Shown in pieces: positions 37,848 through 47,024 of a DNA stretch of 64,000 nt (position 1 is its first letter; the number at the start of each line of letters is the position of its first letter). The stretch comes from Haematobacter genomosp. 1 (GTDB lineage: Bacteria > Pseudomonadota > Alphaproteobacteria > Rhodobacterales > Rhodobacteraceae). Position numbers and translations under genes: made by a program. The notes under the pieces were generated by a model. It did not search any database. It had not been told where the DNA came from and saw nothing but the letters and a program-made list of their open reading frames with translations. Location of the stretch: contig NZ_NIPW01000003.1 in the NCBI RefSeq assembly GCF_002196855.1, positions 84,113-148,112 on the forward strand, given 5' to 3'.

Positions 37848-38501
37848 TTATGAGGGCTGTTTGGCCTTGCGGATATAGGGGAGCTGGATGTCCAGCTCGC
37901 CGTATTTCTCCTTGGCCTGCGCATCGTCGAGCACCAGCGCCACGATCACGTCATCGCCCTGTTTCCAGTCGGCAGGCGTAGCCAGCGGCACCCCATCTGT
38001 CAGGCGGAGCGCGTCAAGCACCCGGAGCACTTCCTGAAAGTTCCGCCCCACGGTCATCGGATAGATGATCGCCGCGCGGATCTTCTTGTCCGGCCCGATG
38101 AAGAAGGTGGAGCGCACGGTGGCGGTATGGGCGGGCGTGCGCCCGTCCGGCAGCACGGTCTCGGCCGGGATCATGTCGTAGAGCTTGGCCACCGTCAGGT
38201 CCGGGTCGGCGATCAGCGGGAACGACACTTCCGTTCCGCCGTATTGCGCGATGTCGGCCTTCCACTTCTGGTGGCTGTCCAGCGGGTCCACCGAAACGCC
38301 GATCACCTTGGTGCCCCGCTTGGCGAATTCGTCCTGAAGGTTCGCCACGGCAGCGAATTCCGTGGTGCAAACGGGGGTGAAGTCCTTCGGATGGGAAAAG
38401 ATGATGACGTAATCGTCACCGATCCAGTCGTGAAAGCGGATCTCCCCTTCCGTGGACTGGGCGGTGAAGTCGGGCGCGATATCGTTGATGCGAAGCGACA
38501 T
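37848..38501 (-). CDS. 1-Cys peroxiredoxin (Prx6 type)
   Basis: A 217-residue thioredoxin-fold peroxidase. The peroxidatic Cys lies in HPKDFTPVCTTEFAAVANL (about residue 45), and the active-site Arg in ATVRSTFFIGPDKKIRA. IYPMTVGRNFQEVLRVLDAL and the long C-terminal domain ending in PYIRKAKQPS mark the Prx6/1-Cys group, with no resolving Cys. It reduces hydrogen peroxide and lipid hydroperoxides. AAGGA precedes the ATG at 38501; longer in-frame versions reach into non-conserved sequence. The leader has a small dyad TGCCTA/TAGGCA but no OxyR site I would defend. Confidence 0.92.
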   Translation of the reverse strand: MSLRINDIAPDFTAQSTEGEIRFHDWIGDDYVIIFSHPKDFTPVCTTEFAAVANLQDEFAKRGTKVIGVSVDPLDSHQKWKADIAQYGGTEVSFPLIADPDLTVAKLYDMIPAETVLPDGRTPAHTATVRSTFFIGPDKKIRAAIIYPMTVGRNFQEVLRVLDALRLTDGVPLATPADWKQGDDVIVALVLDDAQAKEKYGELDIQLPYIRKAKQPS

Positions 38502-38655
38502 GGTCCATCCTTTCAGGCTGCTTGCCGGTTGCCTAGGAGAATAGGCAGCTTCTCGCCCGGTGTCAGCGGGCGGGTAAGGAAAGGTACGGCATTCCACCGC
38601 GGGCGAGCCGCGCCAAACGCTTTCCCTGCCTTGCCGCGCTTTCGGGACGCCTGTC

Positions 38656-39315
38656 TCAGAACGGCACCGGGGCGGAGAAGGACAGGCTCTTGCCGCCATC
38701 GGGATGCCGGAAGCGCAGGCTTTCGGCATGGAGCATCAGCCGGGGCGCATTCCGGGCCTCGCCCGTCGCATAGAGGCTGTCGCCGAGGATCGGATGGCCG
38801 AGTTCCCGCATATGCACACGGAGTTGATGGCTCCGCCCTGTTTTCGGCATGAGGCGCATCCGCGTCGTCGCCCCTTCCGGCCCGGTTTCGTGGCGGACGA
38901 CGCGCCAGTCGGTCACCGCTTCCCGGCCCGTCTCGAAATCCACCTTCTGGAGCGGGCGGTTCGGCCAGTCCACGGTGAGCGGCAGGTCCACCGTGCCATG
39001 ACGCGGCTCCACATGCCCAGAGACACGGGCCAGATAGACCTTCTTGGTCATCCGCTTCTCGAATTGCAGCCCCAGATGACGCTGCGCATGTGGGGTAAGG
39101 GCGAAGACCATGACGCCGGAGGTATCCCGGTCCAGCCGGTGGACCAGCAGGACCTCCGGGAACAGCCCCTGCAGGCGGGTGATGAGGCAGTCGGCCAGAT
39201 GCTCCCCTTTGCCGGGCACGGAAAGCAGGCCGGAGGGCTTGTCCACCATCACGATCTCATGGTCGTGGTGCAGGATGCTGAGCGGGGTGTCGGGAGGGGC
39301 GTAATGGTCGGTCAT
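38656..39315 (-). CDS. rluA: RluA-family pseudouridine synthase
   Basis: A 219-residue enzyme, the same length as Escherichia coli RluA and similar along its whole length: VDKPSGLLSVPG, the catalytic VHRLDRDTSGVMVFAL (Asp nucleophile), DLPLTVDWPNRPLQKV, TGRSHQLRVHM and HPILGDSLYA. RluA modifies U746 of 23S rRNA and U32 of tRNAs. There is no S4 domain, which distinguishes it from RluC/D. The start at 39315 is chosen by length; an ATG seven codons upstream cannot be excluded, as neither has a good ribosome-binding site. Confidence 0.88.
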   Translation of the reverse strand: MTDHYAPPDTPLSILHHDHEIVMVDKPSGLLSVPGKGEHLADCLITRLQGLFPEVLLVHRLDRDTSGVMVFALTPHAQRHLGLQFEKRMTKKVYLARVSGHVEPRHGTVDLPLTVDWPNRPLQKVDFETGREAVTDWRVVRHETGPEGATTRMRLMPKTGRSHQLRVHMRELGHPILGDSLYATGEARNAPRLMLHAESLRFRHPDGGKSLSFSAPVPF

Positions 39316-39499
39316 GGCGGAGCGGATGTAAGCCATCCGCGCCGCCGTTCCAAGCCTGGCAGGCTGTGGAAAGCCGGGCATCGTCCGGGCTTGCGCTGAA
39401 AGACCGGAATTCGGCCCGGACACGGGGCCAAAACCTGCGGTTTCCGGGCGGATCTCCGGCAATCGGGGGGCTCCCCCCGGACTGCTTTTCGGTCGCCTG

Positions 39500-40258
39500 C
39501 TAGCGCTCCGCAGCCTGCGGCAATCCGTCCGCGATCTCGTAATAGTCGCCCTTGAAGGCGGTGAAGATATGCGCGGTGAGCCTGCCGCCCGTGGGCGGGT
39601 CGATGAAGCCCGCATCCACCCATGTGTCCTCTCCCCGGCTGAACCCGATGGTGGAGCCGCAGGTGCCGCAGAACTTCCAGTGACCCGTCCCGGTGGCGCG
39701 GCATCGGAGCGTGTGTCCGCTCAGCACAAGCTCCGTCACCGGTCCGAAGGAGGCGCTGTGGTGCCCCGTCATCCGGCGGCACTGGCTGCAATGGCAGGCT
39801 TCCACCGCGCCCGCTGGCCCCGCGAGCCGCCCGGTGACGCCGCCGCAGAGGCAGCGGCCGGTCAGCCGTCGCGGCTCCGCAGGGAGGGGGCCGGCCTGCT
39901 GAAAGTCGGCGGGGTCGCCTTCCTCCCGCAGGACCGACAGCCCCGTGGGCAGGTCCAGCGCGCCCGCCGAGACAGCGATTCTCTCGCCGCCTGCCATTTC
40001 GCCGTTCGCCATCTCTTCGGTCACGGGCTGCCAGAACAGCGACGCGCCGCAGCCCCCGCAAAACCCCCGGCGGGCGTGGGCGGAGGAGCGATACCATACC
40101 GGCGTGCCCCGCACCTCCAGCGCCTCCAGCGGCACCGAGACGGAGGCCCAGGCATTGCCCGACCACCGCCGGCAATCGGGGCAGCGGCAGATCACGACAC
40201 CCTCGGGCGTCTCCCGCAGGGTGAAGGAGACATGCCCGCAGAGGCAGCGGCCGTTCAT
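39500..40258 (-). CDS. Tandem two-domain GFA/CENP-V family protein
   Basis: A 252-residue protein made of two consecutive GFA domains. Domain 1 (about 1-110) has CLCGHVSF, CRCPDCRRWSG and FCGGCGASLFW. Domain 2 (about 130-245) has CLCGGVTG, CHCSQCRRMTGHHSASF and FCGTCGSTIGF. Each set supplies the Cys that bind structural and catalytic zinc in the family of glutathione-dependent formaldehyde-activating enzymes. Most family members have a single domain. The reaction is unknown. The ATG overlaps the thiolase stop by one base (TGATG), so the two are co-translated. Confidence 0.85.
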   Translation of the reverse strand: MNGRCLCGHVSFTLRETPEGVVICRCPDCRRWSGNAWASVSVPLEALEVRGTPVWYRSSAHARRGFCGGCGASLFWQPVTEEMANGEMAGGERIAVSAGALDLPTGLSVLREEGDPADFQQAGPLPAEPRRLTGRCLCGGVTGRLAGPAGAVEACHCSQCRRMTGHHSASFGPVTELVLSGHTLRCRATGTGHWKFCGTCGSTIGFSRGEDTWVDAGFIDPPTGGRLTAHIFTAFKGDYYEIADGLPQAAER

Positions 40259-41436
40259 CAGGGCCGTTCGATGGCGATGGCCGTGCCTTCGCCGCCGCCG
40301 ATACAGATCGCCGCGATGCCCCGCTTCAAGCCGCGCGTCTCCAGCGCGTTCAGCAGCGTGACGACGATCCGTGCTCCCGAGGCCCCGATCGGATGGCCGA
40401 GCGCGCAGGCCCCGCCGTTCACGTTCACCTTGTCGCGCGGGATGTTCAGCTCCTGCATGAACGCCATGGGAACGACGGCAAAGGCTTCGTTCACCTCCCA
40501 CAGATCGACATCCTCGACCGACCAGCCCAACCGGTCGAGCAGCTTCTTCGCGGCGGGAACCGGGGCGGTGGCGAACCAGCCCGGTGCCTGCGCGTGGGAA
40601 GCATGGCCGAGGATCCGCGCCCGGATCGGCAGGCCCTCCGACACGGCCACATCGCCGCTGGCCACGATCAGAGCCGCCGCGCCGTCGGAGATGGAGGAAG
40701 AGTTCGCAGCCGTCACGGTGCCGTCCTTGCGGAAGGCGGGTTTCAGCGTGGGGATCTTTTCGGGCCGCGCGTTGCCGGGTTGTTCATCCTCGCTGATTGT
40801 GACCTGTCCCTTGCGGGTGGTGACGGTGACGGGCGCGATCTCCCGCCGGAAGGCGTCGGATTTCTGCGCTTCCAGCGCATTGCCCAGCGAGCCGAGCGCG
40901 AATTCGTCCTGCGCCTCGCGGGTGAACTGGAAGGCTTCGGCGCAATCCTCTGCGAAGGTGCCCATGAGCCGGCCCTTGTCGTAGGCATCCTCCAGCCCGT
41001 CGAGGAACATGTGGTCGATGACCTGCTGATGCCCCATCCGCGCGCCGCCGCGCATCTTCGGCAGCAGGTAGGGGGCATTGGTCATGCTTTCCATCCCGCC
41101 CGCGACCATCAGCCCCGTCTGGCCAAGCGCCACCTGATCGGCGGCGATCATCAGCGCCTTCATGCCGGAGCCGCACATCTTGTTCAGCGTGGTGGCCGGA
41201 ACTTCCTCGCCCAGACCCGCCTTGAAACCCGCCTGCCGCGCGGGCGCCTGCCCCTGACCGGCGGAGAGGACGTTGCCCATCAACACCTCTTCAACGCGGG
41301 CGGGAGAGATACCCGCATCCTTCAGCGCGGCCTCTATCGCCGCGCCTCCCAGGGTGGGGGCGTCCAGTTCGGCAAAAGCGCCCTGAAAGCCGCCCATCGG
41401 GGTCCGGGCAGCGCCTGCGATAACAACTTCTCTCAT
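40258..41436 (-). CDS. Acetyl-CoA acetyltransferase (thiolase II)
   Basis: A 392-residue thiolase. The acyl-accepting Cys lies in TTLNKMCGSGMKALM (Cys about 88). The other catalytic blocks are NVNGGACALGHPIGASGAR (His) and AAICIGGGEGTA (Cys). Overall pattern and length fit biosynthetic acetoacetyl-CoA thiolases (PhaA/AtoB) rather than long-chain FadA, but specificity is not certain. No phaB or phaC lies nearby. It is followed by the GFA gene through TGATG and diverges from the STAS gene. Confidence 0.9.
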   Translation of the reverse strand: MREVVIAGAARTPMGGFQGAFAELDAPTLGGAAIEAALKDAGISPARVEEVLMGNVLSAGQGQAPARQAGFKAGLGEEVPATTLNKMCGSGMKALMIAADQVALGQTGLMVAGGMESMTNAPYLLPKMRGGARMGHQQVIDHMFLDGLEDAYDKGRLMGTFAEDCAEAFQFTREAQDEFALGSLGNALEAQKSDAFRREIAPVTVTTRKGQVTISEDEQPGNARPEKIPTLKPAFRKDGTVTAANSSSISDGAAALIVASGDVAVSEGLPIRARILGHASHAQAPGWFATAPVPAAKKLLDRLGWSVEDVDLWEVNEAFAVVPMAFMQELNIPRDKVNVNGGACALGHPIGASGARIVVTLLNALETRGLKRGIAAICIGGGEGTAIAIERP

Positions 41437-41538
41437 TCTGTCCTCCTGAGCATGCGGAGAGTTTACTCAAAAGTAACCCTTTGCTGCCAGCATTTCCATA
41501 CGCGGGTGCGACTCGCCGGTTTTTAAGGGGTATTTGAC

Positions 41539-41880
41539 ATGCAGCTTTCCGCCAGACTGACAGACGGCCTTCTTTTCATCCGGGTGGAGGAGAGCCGGAT
41601 CGACGCGGCCTCCGCCATCGCCTTCAAGGAGCGGATGCGCCATCTCACCGCCGAACCCGCGGCCCGCGTGATTCTCGATATGGGGCAGGTCGCCTTTCTC
41701 GACAGCTCCGGCCTTGGCGCGCTGGTGGCGGTGATGAAGCTTCTTCAACCGGAGCGGCGGCTGGAGCTTGCGGGGTTGACCCCCACGGTCGCCAAGGTTC
41801 TGACGCTCACACGGATGGACCGGATCTTCCCGATCCACCCGCCGCTGGACGAGGCGGGGCCGTTGCCCCTCGCCTCCTGA
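41539..41880 (+). CDS. STAS-domain anti-sigma factor antagonist (SpoIIAA/RsbV-like)
   Basis: A 113-residue single STAS domain. The phosphorylation-site loop is VAFLDSSGLGALVAVM, with the Ser pair after Asp typical of SpoIIAA/RsbV. The C-terminal part LELAGLTPTVAKVLTLTRMDRIFPIH is also typical. Such proteins bind and inhibit a cognate anti-sigma kinase when unphosphorylated. The next gene, 30 nt on, encodes just such a kinase-like protein. No sigma factor or PP2C phosphatase is adjacent, so the output is unknown. Confidence 0.9.
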   Translation: MQLSARLTDGLLFIRVEESRIDAASAIAFKERMRHLTAEPAARVILDMGQVAFLDSSGLGALVAVMKLLQPERRLELAGLTPTVAKVLTLTRMDRIFPIHPPLDEAGPLPLAS

Positions 41881-41910
41881 CGGCACATGGGCCGCGTAGA
41901 GAGGAGCGAC

Positions 41911-42333
41911 ATGGCAGGCGGGCAGGAGCAGATGCGCCTGCTCATTCCCGCCGACCCGATGGCGGTGCGCGGTGCGCTGACCCGGATCATCGGCGTGCTC
42001 CGGCTGCGCGGCACTTCCGATGAAGGTCTGGCAAGGGCGGAGATCGCCCTGGCCGAAATCCTGAACAACATCGTCGAGCATGGCTATGCAGGGGATGAGG
42101 GGCCGATTGCGATCCGCATGCGCTGCGGGGATGACCGCGCCTGTTTCGTCGTGAGCGACAGGGGCGTGGTCATGCCGGGGGGCACGTTGCCCGACGGGAC
42201 GCTGCCGGAAAGCGGTCCGCCGCCGGAAGGGGGCTATGGCTGGTTCCTCGTCCGCTCCATGGCCGAGCACCTGGATTACCGGCGCAGCGCCCGGACCAAC
42301 CTGACGCGCTTTGAAGTGGTGCTGGGCGAGTAA
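41911..42333 (+). CDS. RsbW-like GHKL ATPase (anti-sigma serine kinase)
   Basis: A 140-residue HATPase_c domain. The N box is AEIALAEILNNIVEHGY, the G1-type box VSDRGVVMPGG, and a shortened glycine-rich lid GGYGWFLVRSMAEHLDY ends it. This is the RsbW/SpoIIAB-like fold that phosphorylates a STAS partner and sequesters a target. GAGGAG before the ATG at 41911 decides the start; an upstream ATG at 41887 lacks one. It forms a two-gene partner-switching unit with the STAS gene. It is convergent with folC, with only seven nt between the stops. Confidence 0.87.
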   Translation: MAGGQEQMRLLIPADPMAVRGALTRIIGVLRLRGTSDEGLARAEIALAEILNNIVEHGYAGDEGPIAIRMRCGDDRACFVVSDRGVVMPGGTLPDGTLPESGPPPEGGYGWFLVRSMAEHLDYRRSARTNLTRFEVVLGE

Positions 42334-42339
42334 CGGGTG

Positions 42340-43812
42340 TCAGCCGTTGTCGCGCAGCACCTCTCCCGCGAGATACAGGGAGCCGCAGATCAGAATGCGC
42401 GAGTGGGGATCGCTGTTCGCAATCTCTTCGACGGCTGCCAGAACGCTCTCGCAGACATGGGCATTCAGGCCGGCTGCCCGTGCCGCGGCAGCGGTTTCCC
42501 CGGCCGGTAGCGTCGCGGGCGCATTGGGAATGCTGACGGCGCGCAGATCCTCCGCCATCGCGGCCAGCGGGCGGAGATAGCCGGTAATATCCTTCGTGTT
42601 CAGCATGCCGCAGACAAGATGGGTCCGGCGTTCAGGCATCCGGGCGAGCGTCGCCGCCAGCGCTTGTCCGCCTGCCGGGTTGTGGCCCCCGTCGAGCCAG
42701 ATATCCGCCGCGGGCGCAGCTTCCACGATCGGACCCCGGCGAAGACGCTGCATCCGCGCCGGCCAGACAGCGCGTGTGACCGCTGCCTCCGTCCCCGCTT
42801 CGCCGATGCCGAGAGCGCGGAGCGCGGCGAGCGCGGCGCCTGCGTTTTCAACCTGATGCGGCCCGGGAAGATTGGGGAGCGGCAGATCGAGCAGGCCCCG
42901 CTGATCCAGATAGGCGAGGCGTCCCCGCTCCTCCCAGACCTGCCAATCCTGCCCGGAGAGGAGGAGGGGCGCGCCGATCGCCTCCGCCCGTGCCGTGATC
43001 GCCTCGCGCGCTTCGGGAGGTTGCGGCCCGATGATCCCGGTGACGCCGGGTTTCAGGATTCCCGCCTTTTCAAACGCGATCTGCCCCAGCGTGTCGCCCA
43101 GATACTGCTCATGGTCGAAGGACACCGGCGTGATGACGGTCAGGGCAGGGCGGTCGATCACGTTGGTCGCATCGAATCGCCCGCCCAGCCCTACCTCCAG
43201 CAGCAGGTAATCGGCCGGGACACGGGAAAAGGCGAGAAATGCCGCCGCCGTGGTGATCTCGAAGAAGGTGATCGGTGCCCCGGCATTCACCCGGTCACAT
43301 TCGTCCAGAAGGCGCATCAGCTCGCCCTCGTCGATCAGCTCTCCGGCCAGCCGGATGCGTTCGTGAAACCGGACGAGGTGGGGAGAGGTATAGGCATGGA
43401 CCCGCTTGCCTTCCGCCTCCAGCCCGGCCCGAATCATGGCCTGCGTGGAGCCTTTGCCGTTGGTTCCGGCGATATGGATCACCGGCGGCAGGGCGCGTTC
43501 GGGATGGCCAAGCCGGCTCAGCAATTCCCCGATACGGTCGAGCGTGAGATCGATGACCTTGGGGTGCAGCCGCATCATGCGGTCGAGAATCGCGTCGCTT
43601 CCTGCCGTCCCCTCAAGCGGAGACGCAGCGCCTTTGGCGGATCCATCCTGCCCCGCGCTTGCCGGTACAGGCCCGTCCTGCGGCAGCGCGCCGGGCTGAA
43701 CCGTGTCAGGAGAGTGCGGCCCTTTGCCCGCCCCCTCCTGCGCGGACATGCCGGTCACCGGCCCATCTCCCTTGCGGTCGTGGAATTTGCTACCGGCAGG
43801 CGTCTCGCTCAC
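42340..43812 (-). CDS. folC: Bifunctional dihydrofolate/folylpolyglutamate synthase with N-terminal extension
   Basis: A 490-residue Mur-ligase-fold enzyme adding glutamate to dihydropteroate and folates. The core begins near residue 72 ([18 protein letters not shown]). It contains the P-loop [53 protein letters not shown] and DGGHNPAGG. The first 71 residues are a Gly/Ala/Pro/Gln-rich, low-complexity segment absent from typical FolC. The ATG at 43812 overlaps the accD stop (ATGA), which supports the long form; internal starts (43749, 43575) would shorten or remove the extension. The accD-folC order is widespread in bacteria. Confidence 0.93.
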   Translation of the reverse strand: MSETPAGSKFHDRKGDGPVTGMSAQEGAGKGPHSPDTVQPGALPQDGPVPASAGQDGSAKGAASPLEGTAGSDAILDRMMRLHPKVIDLTLDRIGELLSRLGHPERALPPVIHIAGTNGKGSTQAMIRAGLEAEGKRVHAYTSPHLVRFHERIRLAGELIDEGELMRLLDECDRVNAGAPITFFEITTAAAFLAFSRVPADYLLLEVGLGGRFDATNVIDRPALTVITPVSFDHEQYLGDTLGQIAFEKAGILKPGVTGIIGPQPPEAREAITARAEAIGAPLLLSGQDWQVWEERGRLAYLDQRGLLDLPLPNLPGPHQVENAGAALAALRALGIGEAGTEAAVTRAVWPARMQRLRRGPIVEAAPAADIWLDGGHNPAGGQALAATLARMPERRTHLVCGMLNTKDITGYLRPLAAMAEDLRAVSIPNAPATLPAGETAAAARAAGLNAHVCESVLAAVEEIANSDPHSRILICGSLYLAGEVLRDNG

Positions 43813-44735
43813 GGAGTTGTGTCCACGTCGAGAGGCTCGGCTTCCGCGTCTTCAGCGGGGGCGGGAAGCTCCGCCTTCACGGCCTGCGGCTGGCTCATCA
43901 GCAGGCGGATGATCGCGGTCAGCTCATCCTTGAGGTCCTTGCGCGGCGTAACGCGGTCCAGCATGCCGTGATCCAGCAGGTATTCCGCCCGCTGGAAGCC
44001 CTCGGGCAGCTTCTCGCGAATCGTCTGCTCGATCACGCGCGGGCCGGCAAAGCAGATGAGCGCATTCGGCTCCGCGATCTGCACATCTCCCAGCATGGCA
44101 TAGCTTGCCGTCACGCCGCCGGTGGTCGGATGCGTGAGAACGACGATGTACGGCAGCCCCGCTTCCTTCACCATCTCCACGGCGACCGTGGTGCGCGGCA
44201 TCTGCATCAGGGAAAGGATCCCTTCCTGCATTCGTGCCCCGCCCGCAGCGGAAAAGAGCACGAGCGGCCGTCCGAGTTCCACGGCGCGTTCCGCTGCGGC
44301 GATGATCGCGTTGCCGACATACATGCCCATCGACCCGCCCATGAAGGAAAAGTCCTGAGCAGCGGCGACAATCGGGGTGCGCCCCATCTCGCCTTCGGCG
44401 ACGAGCATCGCCTCCTTCTCGCCGGTGGATTTCTGAGCGGCTTTCAGGCGGTCGGGATATTTCTTCTGGTCACGGAAGTGGAGCGGATCGACGATCGGCT
44501 CCGGCACCTTCACCTCCGTGAAGATCCCGCCATCGAAGAGCGCGCGGAAGCGGTCCCGCGGGCTGATCTGCATGTGATGGCCGCAATTGGGGCAGACGTT
44601 CAGATTGTCCGTCAGCTCCCGATGGAAGATCATCGTTCCGCATTCGGGGCACTTCGTCCACAGGTTCTCAGGCACTTCCCGGCGGGAGAAGAGCGAGTTG
44701 ATCTTCGGGCGGACGTAGTTGGAAATCCAGTTCAT
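43809..44735 (-). CDS. accD: Acetyl-CoA carboxylase carboxyltransferase subunit beta
   Basis: A 308-residue subunit forming the carboxyltransferase with AccA for malonyl-CoA synthesis. The N-terminal zinc ribbon is complete: [20 protein letters not shown] with CGHH. The crotonase-like core contains [34 protein letters not shown], and [16 protein letters not shown]. The ATG at 44735 gives the canonical start [12 protein letters not shown]; a start 20 codons upstream is not conserved. It ends in a four-base overlap with folC. Confidence 0.97.
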   Translation of the reverse strand: MNWISNYVRPKINSLFSRREVPENLWTKCPECGTMIFHRELTDNLNVCPNCGHHMQISPRDRFRALFDGGIFTEVKVPEPIVDPLHFRDQKKYPDRLKAAQKSTGEKEAMLVAEGEMGRTPIVAAAQDFSFMGGSMGMYVGNAIIAAAERAVELGRPLVLFSAAGGARMQEGILSLMQMPRTTVAVEMVKEAGLPYIVVLTHPTTGGVTASYAMLGDVQIAEPNALICFAGPRVIEQTIREKLPEGFQRAEYLLDHGMLDRVTPRKDLKDELTAIIRLLMSQPQAVKAELPAPAEDAEAEPLDVDTTP

Positions 44736-44795
44736 GCGCGCAGAGGGCCCTCTTTCGGTCGCGACTGAGATAAGCCGCGCGGGCCTGAAATGCAA

Positions 44796-45686
44796 TCAGC
44801 GCCGCAGCACGAGGCGGCACAGACCCCAGACGATGGCCAGCATCACCGCGTCGATCACGATCATCGCGACGAAGCCCTCCGTCTCCGGCGCCACGGTGGA
44901 GATGCGAAGCGCCAGACCCTGCAGCGCGCCGCCCGAGGAGACGAAGAGCAGCGCAGCGGCATTGTTGGCGAAATGCAGCCCCCAGGCCGCGCCGATGGAG
45001 CCGGTCCGCGCTGTCAGATCGGCGGCCACCAGCCCGAAAAGCCCCGTTGCAGCGACCACATAGATCGCATTCGGCCCCATCAGGCCGGGCTCATAATGCA
45101 GCAATGCGAAAAGGATGCTTGGCAGGAGCAGGTAAATCAGCGGCGACCGGAAACGCGCGGCGAGTTGCTGGAGAAGATAGCCGCGGAACACCAGCTCCTC
45201 CGCCAGAGTCTGGATGCCGATCCCGATCAGCGCGAGCGGCAGGAAGGTCAGCCAGCGCCGCAGGTCGAGCCCGGGCAGCGTTCCCTCCTCCCCCGGGAGC
45301 AGGCTGGTGACAGTGATGCCGAGCACATAGATCACGATGAGCGTTGCGGCGGCCTTCACGAAGTCGCGCAGGACCGTGCCCCCCCGCCCGAACAGCGAGC
45401 GGATGCTCCGCCCATGCAGCAGGCGCACCGCGATCATCGGGCCGATGGCCAGCGCCGCGAAGGACCACAGGAGCGCGATCATACCCCAGGGTGTCTCACC
45501 CAATGCGATGTCGGCGGCGAGCGGCTGAAAGCGTCCTTCTCCGGCCAGCCGGAAAAGCACGACCGCAACCGCCGCGAGAATCGCCGCGTAAACCGCGAAG
45601 ATCAGCAACAGGCCGAGCACCGTCCGCCACAGGGCAGAACGCCGCCGCGCTGGCGCGACATATGTGGAGAGGGGGGCATAGGACAT
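44796..45686 (-). CDS. CPBP-family intramembrane protease
   Basis: A 296-residue protein with about eight hydrophobic segments and the CPBP/ABI (type II CAAX protease-like) motifs: LAEELVFRGYLLQ (EExxxR, about residues 160-170), SILFALLHYE (FxxxH) and AWGLHFANNAAALL (HxxxN). These residues bind the catalytic metal. Bacterial members act in membrane proteolysis or bacteriocin immunity; the substrate is unknown. It lies 60 nt upstream of accD in the same direction and diverges from the LysR regulator. Confidence 0.88.
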   Translation of the reverse strand: MSYAPLSTYVAPARRRSALWRTVLGLLLIFAVYAAILAAVAVVLFRLAGEGRFQPLAADIALGETPWGMIALLWSFAALAIGPMIAVRLLHGRSIRSLFGRGGTVLRDFVKAAATLIVIYVLGITVTSLLPGEEGTLPGLDLRRWLTFLPLALIGIGIQTLAEELVFRGYLLQQLAARFRSPLIYLLLPSILFALLHYEPGLMGPNAIYVVAATGLFGLVAADLTARTGSIGAAWGLHFANNAAALLFVSSGGALQGLALRISTVAPETEGFVAMIVIDAVMLAIVWGLCRLVLRR

Positions 45687-46098
45687 CGGGCACCGCTTTC
45701 GGCATACCCGTCAGGATCACAGGATGCGTTGGGTTACAGACTTGAGAGGACGGAACAGTTTGGACAAGCTGAAATTTCGGGCAGGCGGACGGCTTTCTTC
45801 TTGAGGCTATCCGGGAGGGCTCCAAATGGGAGATCGGCAAGGATTCGCCGGTGAGGATCGGGAAGCCTTCCCTGCTGTTTCGGAATAATCTAGGGGCGCG
45901 CGTTTGACGCGTGATTCGTTTCCAAATACGTTTCAAGCGTAAGGACACTTTTTTGGCGATTGATTATGTGTTACTTCTTCTTTTAATTGCATGCCCTCCC
46001 ACATCCCGTGCCCTTTTTTAGAGCTTCTCATTGTTCTTCCTTATCAGTGAGATAGCTTGTGTGGGCCGGTGTCCGGTGATTAGTTTTGGAGATTTGGA
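45687..46098. other. 412-bp intergenic region, AT-rich in its right half
   Basis: No gene supported. The section 45940-46095 is notably AT-rich for this DNA (runs of T and TTATG/TAATTG words), likely housing the promoter and operator of the LysR gene. A 62-codon minus-strand frame (46018-46206) overlaps the LysR start and has no family features. I could not identify a T-N11-A box with confidence. Confidence 0.5.
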
Positions 46099-46995
46099 AT
46101 GGATCGACTGACAGAGATGGAGGCCTTCGCGACGGTCGTGGATCAGGGTGGATTCACGGATGCCGCGCGCAAGATGGGTATCTCCAAATCGGCCGTGTCG
46201 AAACATGTGTCCTCCCTTGAAGCGCGGCTTGGCGCGCGGCTTCTGAATCGCACGACCCGGCGCGTCAGCCCGACGGAGATCGGGCTGGCCTATTACGACC
46301 GCGCCCGCCGGGTGCTGAATGATGCCGGAGAGGCCGATGCGCTCGTCACCTCCATGCAGACAGCGCCTTCAGGGGTGCTGCGCGTCTCCGTCGATACCGA
46401 CTTCGGGGTCAGCCTGCTGTCACCGATTCTCGCGGATTTTCTGCGCGATTGCCCGGAAGTGACGGTGAACATGTCGCTCTCCAACCGCTATGTGGAGCTG
46501 ATTTCGGAGGGGTTCGACCTTGCCATTCGCATGGGGGAGCTGGAGGACAGCTCGCTCCGCGCGCGGCGGTTGTTGAACACCACCCGGAGGATGGTCGGGG
46601 CGCCTGCCTATTTCGAGCAGTTCGGCCGGCCGAAGCGGGTGGAGGACCTGAGCGATCACCGGCTGCTGCATTACTCCAACGAAGCCAGCGCCAATGTCTG
46701 GCGCATCATAACGCCATCCGGGGAGCGGCGCGCAGTGCGGACGACCGGGTGGCTCACCGTGAATGACGGCCAGTCGCTGTTGAACGCAGCAATCTCCGGT
46801 CTCGGCATCGCCTATCTGCCCCGGTTTCTTTATGCGGAGGCGATGAAGGCGGGCCTGGTGGAGGAGGCGATTCCCAGCCTGCCGATGGAGACCGTGGGCG
46901 TGCATGCCGTCTATCCGCCCGGCAGGTTTACCCAGCCGAAGGTGCGCGCCTTCATCGATTTCCTGAGCGATCGCTTTGCGGAGCATCAGATTTGA
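46099..46995 (+). CDS. LysR-family transcriptional regulator
   Basis: A 298-residue LTTR. The N-terminal winged helix (1-60) reads MDRLTEMEAFATVVDQGGFT, then DAARKMGISKSAVSKHVSSL and ARLGARLLNRTTRRVSPTE. The effector-binding domain (about 90-295) includes GVLRVSVDTDFGVSLLSPIL and the C-terminal PPGRFTQPKVRAFIDFL, typical of the large CrgA/PA-type group. GGAG lies seven bases before the ATG. The target is not obvious: the divergent neighbour is the CPBP protease, more than 400 bp away, and downstream lies a repeat-bounded segment. Confidence 0.93.
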   Translation: MDRLTEMEAFATVVDQGGFTDAARKMGISKSAVSKHVSSLEARLGARLLNRTTRRVSPTEIGLAYYDRARRVLNDAGEADALVTSMQTAPSGVLRVSVDTDFGVSLLSPILADFLRDCPEVTVNMSLSNRYVELISEGFDLAIRMGELEDSSLRARRLLNTTRRMVGAPAYFEQFGRPKRVEDLSDHRLLHYSNEASANVWRIITPSGERRAVRTTGWLTVNDGQSLLNAAISGLGIAYLPRFLYAEAMKAGLVEEAIPSLPMETVGVHAVYPPGRFTQPKVRAFIDFLSDRFAEHQI

Positions 46996-47024
46996 TCCGT
47001 GTGGGCGTGGCTGGCCTTATCTGA

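Noticed and set aside
46018..46206. 62-codon minus-strand frame overlapping the LysR start
   Set aside because: No family features, no SD, overlaps the LysR promoter and start.
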